NCBI GenBank assembly: GCA_047967505.1
Contig: CM106538.1
Origin: Dipteris shenzhenensis
Taxonomy: Eukaryota > Polypodiophyta > Polypodiopsida > Gleicheniales
DNA length: 64,000 nucleotides
Strand: one strand, 5' to 3'
The translations under genes and the position numbers were made by a program. Every line of letters begins with the position of its first letter. Position 1 is the first letter of the stretch. Below the pieces are notes generated by a model. The model had not been told where the DNA came from and did not search any database. It saw nothing but the letters and a program-made list of their open reading frames with translations. Positions 58,139 to 64,000 of this stretch are shown here, piece after piece.

Positions 58139-59893
58139 TAAAATAACAAGGCTTTACAAACGATATCAATTTGCAGCAGATTGGATTTTCACAAATCTTC
58201 ATTCAACTAATCATGCTTCAGAAAGAGATAATGACACAATAAATGGATCAAGAGATTTCTTACTGATCTTGATTGAAAAATTCATAACACGAACTAACAC
58301 AAAAATAAATTGCCTCATTGCTACTATGCTTGTTGGCTTACAAGAGGACCTGAATCTCTATGGAGCCTAAAGCACACCAGTTGCATGACTACTAATTCTA
58401 TAGACTTGACAAGGGCTCGCCACCGACTCTCATCAAAGCTCTCACCACGAGTTGATCTCTAGACAAAGTGTGAGAACTAGATGCATTGAGCCCATAGGTA
58501 TAGATGCATCAAACCGCCACAAAGAATTTTGCCATAACTTCGAGAATCCACCATACTTGATTGGGCCACCATGTCTTTCTATCTACGAATTCCTGCCACA
58601 TGTGATTGCATGCTCGATCCCCTTTGAACCTTAGAACTTTAATTACAAACCCCAAGAAGATTATTCAAACATCCTCCTTAATCTGAAAGGGGACTAGAAC
58701 TTTTGTTGAAGAAAAAAAACCATCCGAATAATGTAGAAGAGCAAAAACAACGGCTACGCACACACGGCTGAACGAATCATAAACAAGATGAATGATGAAA
58801 ATCATTCATAAGGCCTGCCCGAGATTAAAAAAGAAGACGAATTGAATGTGCAACATGGAAAAGGGGGCAGAAAGCTGAGAGAGAGAGAGAGAGGGAGAGA
58901 GGGAGAAAGATAGAGAGAGAGGATTTCAAGGGAAGCAAGTGGCACTAATCCGAAGCGTTGGTGTGGCTCCACGTGGCGCGAATCCCAAGCGCCGAATCCC
59001 AAAAAAAATAAGCTTTTGCAATGCCCATCGACTTCACTTAAGCCTCCACATATGGCAAGCCAAAAACATCTCAATAATGTAAAAGAACACCTAACCAGGT
59101 CACCCACACAGGGCAAGACTCACAGAAAAGATCTGATATTCGAAATTGCCAATTGTCTCTTCTTCATCTTCATTCGGACCTAAAGAAAGATTGCTCAAAG
59201 AGAGGCAAATACCATTAGCTGCAAAAGGGCCAAATAGTTTGAAAACTCTAATAAAATCTGTCTGCAACCATCAAAAAATCTAGTCACAATCGGCTCTTTC
59301 AATAAGAGCAACGGATTGCCTTCAGTACTACATTGTAGCACCTCTAAACAAAGAGGGGACGAGCTACAGTCTAAAAACCATAGGCATCCATCACTCTTCT
59401 GCTACGCAAACTAAATTGCCACTGCTTCATTTTGCTGAAACTCAAAATCATGAAGTTCTTGTTTTCATATCATGCAATTTGTAGATTTAATTCACAGGTG
59501 CAATTCTTCTATCACAAATTCTCTAGAATCATATGCTGAAATCCTTACGATGGCGCTCAAACCAACCTCAAAGAACTCGTTAGATCTTTACGACGAGACC
59601 AAAAAACTGCTTCCATGCGGACTGTAGAGAACGCCTTTCAACTGGCAAACTTCTTGTCAGTACAAAAAGCGTAAACACCCTCTAGCGGCTCTATATCAAA
59701 GAGTATAAGCTTGGATATATACTTCAAAGAAGATAACCTTCCAAACCTTGAAGAGCTATCCACAATTTCTAGAGTTTCTTCAGTGAATCCGATGAATGGC
59801 TGTGACAAATTTCTTCAAAATCTTCTACAAAGACCACGATCAGCATCTCAATCTCACAAACTGCTCCCTCAAAAGATCCGTTCTGATACCAAT

Positions 59894-60004
59894 TGTAAGA
59901 AATCTGGAGCCTTGATTCATTCACAAAACTTATGCATGTAAACCAAATTCCACTTTCAAAATCTCTCCACTGACAAACTCTGATATGACAAAATGCCTAC
60001 TGCA
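59894..60004 (-). repeat. 5' LTR (111 bp)
   Basis: Same length as the left LTR, adjacent to the primer site. Confidence 0.88.
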
Positions 60005-60045
60005 TTTTTTTGGAATGTCATGATATTCTGATTCTAGGTACCCGA

Positions 60046-60410
60046 GAATTCCAAAGATGTATGTAATTGTGAAAAGGCGGTTCTTTTGGTTTGGAATAAA
60101 CAAGGACATCTACGGGCTCAATCTTATATCCTTTAGAGATCCCATCTGGCAATTAGGAAAGCAACTTCGTGTATTTTATTGTTGCATTGCGTACAACACA
60201 CAGAGGGCATGGATTTTATTGTTGGATTACCTACGACACGGAGAGGGCATGGATTTTATTGTTGGATTACCTACGACACGGAGAGGGCATGACTCTATGT
60301 AGGTTATTGTGCATCAATTGACCAAGATGACATGTTTATAGATTGTATGGCCTACCAACCAACATTGTTAGTGATCAACATAGCAAATTTATTAGTTATT
60401 GACCAGCTGG
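60046..60410 (+). pseudogene. gypsy integrase N-terminal and core fragment
   Basis: PKMYVIVKRRFFWFGINKDI is followed in another frame by GMDFIVGLPTTRRGHDSM and, after a stop, VIVHQLTKMTCL. This is the start of a gypsy integrase core. A 40-bp unit at 60161-60290 is tandemly repeated, expanding the DFIVGLPTT block. Confidence 0.8.
60161..60290 (+). repeat. 40-bp tandem repeat in gypsy integrase
   Basis: GAGGGCATGGATTTTATTGT begins identical units at 60203 and 60243, with a third partial start at 60283. The preceding 40 bases (TTTTATTGTTGCATTGCGTA) are a more diverged unit. Confidence 0.88.
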
Positions 60411-60876
60411 AAATTGGAGTTTCCAGGCCTTCTTGGCCTTCCCCGAGAAAATCCAGATCTTGGCGGATGGCAGAAAAGCTCCTATGGGCCCGAAGGCCCA
60501 CTCGTTGGGATGAGCAGCTAGATCCTCGGCAGTTAATGCAGTTTTGGCAGCCCACTCGAAATAATTTCCCAACGCAAATAGGAACAGAGTCATTTCAACG
60601 ACCCCCCTCCTTAGAGGCTTGTTTTTATGAGGTTTGTAACTACATTGTATATGAGCACTGGGTAGAAGCATGATAAGGTGGTAAAATACCTACCACATTT
60701 TGCAATGGTAGCTACCACTAGTAACCTCTACAAAAAAGCAAAACAGAAGCATCAAGCATTTATGAAAACCCTATGATATGACTATCGATAGAAAGAGTTG
60801 ATGAAGCACCTTCATATGAGCCAATAATCACCAAATTTAGAATAGATATGATAAAATAAGTGACCAAACTGACGAT
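60411..60876. other. no gene seen
   Basis: Short frames only. Confidence 0.45.
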
Positions 60877-61200
60877 CTAGTAGCAACCTGTCTCCTCCTT
60901 GTTCACCATGTCCTCTGGCTTTGCCTCCACTCCCCTTGTCAATTTCCACAGCTTCTGAGCTACTAAATGACTCTGGATCTTCACCTTCCCGATCGGGTAA
61001 TTTGACCCATCCAGTTTTCCAGACTCTCCAAAGTTAGGGATGGTGAAAGAAAAAAATCTAAGGGAGGAGGAAGGGAGAGCAAGGGCTGAAGAGGATGAAG
61101 AGATCGACATCTCTGTTGCTAAACCACACAACAAAGTCGAACAAACTCAACCTTCAGTAGATCAGAACTCTGAACGCACCTAACTGAACCTGAGTCACCC
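60877..61200 (-). pseudogene. copia gag start, left internal fragment
   Basis: On the minus strand, NFGESGKLDGSNYPIGKVKI, then QSHLVAQKLWKLTRGVEAKP, the opening of copia gag (KLDGSNYPIW expected; G replaces W). It follows the primer site at 61321-61334 by a short leader and stops after KEETGCY. Confidence 0.85.
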
Positions 61201-61320
61201 TCCTTCTCACAATGCCCTGTCCTCCAGTCGTGGAGGTCGATTCCCAAGAGCCTCTGAATCAGGGTCATCCTTCAGCAAGGTCCCTGCTTTCATGCTCCCA
61301 CACTTGTGAGCCTCCTACTT

Positions 61321-61334
61321 GGACTTTGATACCA
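61321..61334 (-). promoter_or_regulatory. primer-binding site, variant
   Basis: TGGTATCAAAGTCC on the minus strand, directly adjoining the LTR at 61335. It differs from the usual TGGTATCAGAGC within the last five bases. Confidence 0.8.
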
Positions 61335-62485
61335 TGTTAGAAATCGACCAACAGAGGGTACGCACAGCGGAAGACTAATAGAATAGCCCAAGAGCTCACA
61401 CTATGTGTGTGTGGGAGTGTGGAATCACAAACATCTTAACTTAATGTGCATCAAAAAGATGTGCAAACTCATCAATAGACAATGAACCACCCAGATAGAG
61501 AAACCACCAAAATTTCCGTCCAAAGCTATGGACACAATACAAAAGAGATAGATCCAGAGTCCCACCAATGGTGTGGTCCTCTGATTTTACCACAAGGTCC
61601 TCCTATCTGCCGGTAATCTCTAGACTCGAGCCCGCGTGCTCCACCTCGAGCGTAGGTAGACTCTGTCTCGATCTCAGCACCCTGCTACCCTGGTAGGCAG
61701 CCTAGGGTCCAGCCTTGTGAGCTAAGTCTGCAGCAGCACCTCCAGCTCTCCTTTACCTCCTGGTTGTAGGCCAAGTGATGAGGGTAACCTGCTCCTATCT
61801 GCTCCTCTGATGGCTGACCTGCTGGATGTGAAGAATGAGGCTGGATGCCTCCTTTTATAGGCCCAAAGGGCCCCTTGAAGTGACCCACTGGCCTGCCCTA
61901 ATATGGCCGACCAGTCTGCCATAAAACCGATCCCACAGGCCCCTTTTTATTGGGTTGTGGGCACATCTCTAGGGCTGTGTGCTTCCCTTGAAGTGGGGGC
62001 CAAGCTCCCCTTGCTTTGTGTGCCAGCCTCCTCCCACTCCCCCCTACGCATGGGGCTGTGGGCTGGCCTATGTGGCCCACCAGTTTCCTGGCCCTATATA
62101 AGGGCAGGGTGCTGCCCACTGCAGCCCCTCCCTTCCCTGCAACTCCTGTGCTGCTGCCAGGCCACCTTCAGGACCTTCTTGCAGGTTGTATCCCTGCCCA
62201 TGGATCCGCCATGCTGCCGTACTGCTTGTGTGCCTGCCTGTAGACAGCCGCCATGTTTTGCACCTCTGCCAGGCTCTTGTGCTGCCCCGCCACCTGCTGT
62301 AGGGCACACATCTGCCCAGAGTCCTTGCCTCCTGGGTTCCATGGCTTTCTCTTCTTTGACGTGAGGTGCTGCCCATGTGGCAGCCCCCTCTCTTTCTTTC
62401 TCTTGGGCACATCTTGCCCTAGGTCTCCCTCCCCCACGCTCTCCTCATATTGGGGATTACAGATGGGGAGGTGAGCTTTCCAACA
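61335..62485 (-). repeat. 1.15 kb copia LTR shared by two internal regions
   Basis: Ends TGTTAGAAATCG and TTTCCAACA (TG...CA). Left of it is a primer site followed by gag; right of it is a purine tract (AGTGAGAGGGGG on the minus strand, 62486-62497) preceded by internal sequence. It therefore serves as the 3' LTR of the element on the right and the 5' LTR of the fragment on the left. Plus-strand frames inside it (61903-62364) are not genes. Confidence 0.85.
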
Positions 62486-63280
62486 CCCCCTCTCACTGAC
62501 ACCGGCCTAATGCCAACACGTCGATGGCACCACCACCTTCAATCACGTTCCCGCCTTCGAACTCGAGCAATCCAGATGCCACGATCTTCCAATTGTCCCC
62601 ATAATGAGTGAACAACCTGGAGTCTTCCAAGCACCATGCTCTGAGGGTCTCTTTCAACCCATCCTTCCTTTGGCAAGGTCTGCAACAAATGAATATCTCT
62701 AGATAACCTGGACCACGAACTCTCACTGAGCTCTCAAGCACGTACTCTTCTGGCTTCAGTAAACCTTGTCCATCACCTTCTAGCAATGTGTGTCCGGGAT
62801 TTGAAGAAGCACCCACACTCCCCCTTTTACCTTCGAAGAAGGCCAATTCCTTCCAATCTCGCATCACCTGAGACAAATGAAGAGCAGAGTCTCTCCACAG
62901 CATCCTATAAAGGCTCAAATTTAAATCATCAAGTACATACCAGTTCGTGGTACTGGCTGTATGCTTGCTCTGAAAGCAAATCATGCACCTCATTGAGGCA
63001 CATACCAATAGCCTGTGTAATCTTGTATTGTCCCCTTCTTAAGTACAACATCCATCTAAGCATGAAACCCCAAGGCACTCCATGGAATCCACCCTCGTGT
63101 CAGTATCAACAGCCATGCACTTGGAAGATACCAAGCACTCCATGCTGTCCTTCACCTTCACAAAGGCTTCTAACTCCTCGTCGATCCACATGTCAATGTC
63201 AGACATCGTCACTATGGTTCCTAGGTCGGCATATCTAAACTCAGTAACACACGGAGATGTCACTAAGAACAACTCTTCGA
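62486..63280 (-). other. non-pol interior of a gag-only copia element
   Basis: Between gag and the polypurine tract there are only about 800 bases. The frames 63287-63039 and 63008-62493 show no protease, integrase, reverse-transcriptase or RNase H motif. Full copia elements need about 3 kb here. Confidence 0.6.
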
Positions 63281-64000
63281 TTACCACATTTGCTTTGGCT
63301 TTTGTGTCACCCTTTGAATTTGAGTCCGACTCCTTTCTCTTGTTTTTCTAATCCGCCTTCTTTCTACAATCCTTCGCAAAATGGCCTGGCTTATCACAAT
63401 AGAAGCATTTCTTCTTCTGCTTCCTCTTGGAAGTGTCCTCATCATCAAAGTCATCCTTCTTGGCAATCCACCGTTAGGTTTGCCCTTTCCTTTGCCAGCA
63501 TAATCCTTCACCAGCAGTGCCTTGTCGTCTTTGTTGTTGTTGTAGAGCTTCTCCCTAGCTTCTTCATGTAGCAGTAAAGCACCCAACTCCTTAAAAGTCA
63601 AAGGTTTGGTCCTCTGTCCTGCTATCACAGTCGTAACAAAGCTTTTAAAACTCTGAGGTAGCCTCCTCACTACCATCAAGGCCAAATGGCATGAGTCCAC
63701 CTTCTGACCAACTGATGCCAGTTGATCCCTCACCACCTTGACCTTCGTCAAGTGGTCATGTACCGAATCTCCCTCATCCATATCAAGGTTGTCAAGCTGA
63801 TGCTGAAGAAGCAAGATCCAGGATGTGTTGTGTGTCTCATACAAATCCTTCAGAATGACCCATGCCTCTACTGACGTCTCCGCCATTTGGATATGACGAA
63901 GCACAGAGTTCACCATATTCCCTATGATCAATGCTAGGGAATGGGCATCTCTGTATTCCCAAGCTTCGAGCTCCTCTCCATCTATTGGCATGAGTATCTT
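63281..64000 (-). pseudogene. copia gag (UBN2 type) with zinc knuckle, right internal region
   Basis: On the minus strand from the window edge: EELEAWEYRDAHSLALIIGN, then HIQMAETSVEAWVILKDLYE, LLQHQLDNLDMDEGDSVHDH and LPQSFKSFVTTV. The CCHC knuckle CFYCDKPGHFAKDC is intact but in a different frame (63430-63360), so one frameshift separates it from the main gag frame. The start lies outside the window. The family is the same as the gag start at 60877-61134. Confidence 0.88.

Larger units (their letters stand above)
58028..60004 (-). mobile_element. small non-coding LTR retrotransposon (TRIM-like)
   Basis: Two 111-bp LTRs (58028-58138 and 59894-60004), TGTAAGAAATC...CTACA / CTGCA, flank about 1.75 kb without recognisable genes. 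TTCTGATACCA, the complement of a primer site with AAC replacing AGC, lies at 59881-59891 beside the right LTR, so the element reads on the minus strand. There is no obvious purine tract at the left LTR. The flanks are both T-rich but do not give a clean duplication. Confidence 0.85.

Noticed and set aside
61903-62412. Cys-rich open frames on both strands
   Set aside because: Inside a defined 1.15 kb LTR.

Overview
This is plant nuclear DNA: spliced exons with GT-AG borders, Ty1/copia and Ty3/gypsy remnants whose primer-binding sites match plant initiator-Met tRNA, LINE, hAT and PIF/Harbinger remnants, UDP-glycosyltransferase (UGT) fragments with a PSPG box, and an organellar-type GET3 ATPase. 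The very high repeat load, a 7.7 kb intron packed with transposons and multi-layer nesting point to a large, repeat-rich land-plant genome. A gymnosperm or fern seems plausible, but that is inference; the sequence does not identify the species.

Layout. 1-7.7 kb: 3' half of a copia element with its 3' LTR, a decayed gypsy element, a minus-strand LTR with telomere-like palindromes, and LTR-like filler. 7.77-18.13 kb, plus strand: eight exons of a GET3B-like ATPase, the only host gene here that looks functional. Its N-terminal exons lie outside the window or are lost. Its 7.7 kb sixth intron holds a copia 5' end, a LINE, two gypsy fragments and a hAT-type MITE with an 8-bp target duplication. 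18-30 kb: two copies of a short LTR, a second LINE, a decayed hAT transposase, copia fragments and unassigned AT-rich DNA.

30.5-56.5 kb is the most unusual part. Three related elements (A at 30.57 kb plus strand, C at 44.85 kb plus strand, B ending at 56.47 kb minus strand) start with the same terminal sequence after TTA, as does a PIF/Harbinger transposase copy (D, 39.37 kb). A, B and C share a multi-exon transposase-like gene of a family I cannot name. In A and C this gene is followed by a divergent histone H3-like gene, then a long near-perfect RNA-type hairpin, then a convergent gene of unknown function. B keeps part of the convergent gene but has lost the H3-like gene and hairpin. The H3-like gene of C is split by a complete non-autonomous LTR retrotransposon with LTRs, primer site, polypurine tract and 5-bp target duplication. 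Two UGT halves lie nearby on opposite strands.

56.5-64 kb: gypsy integrase pieces, a small LTR element with two 111-bp LTRs, and a copia-type gag-only family in which one 1.15 kb LTR sits between two internal regions. Apart from the GET3B-like gene, nearly every coding stretch is broken by stops or frameshifts. The candidate new system is the H3-like gene, hairpin and convergent gene cassette travelling with the A/B/C element.
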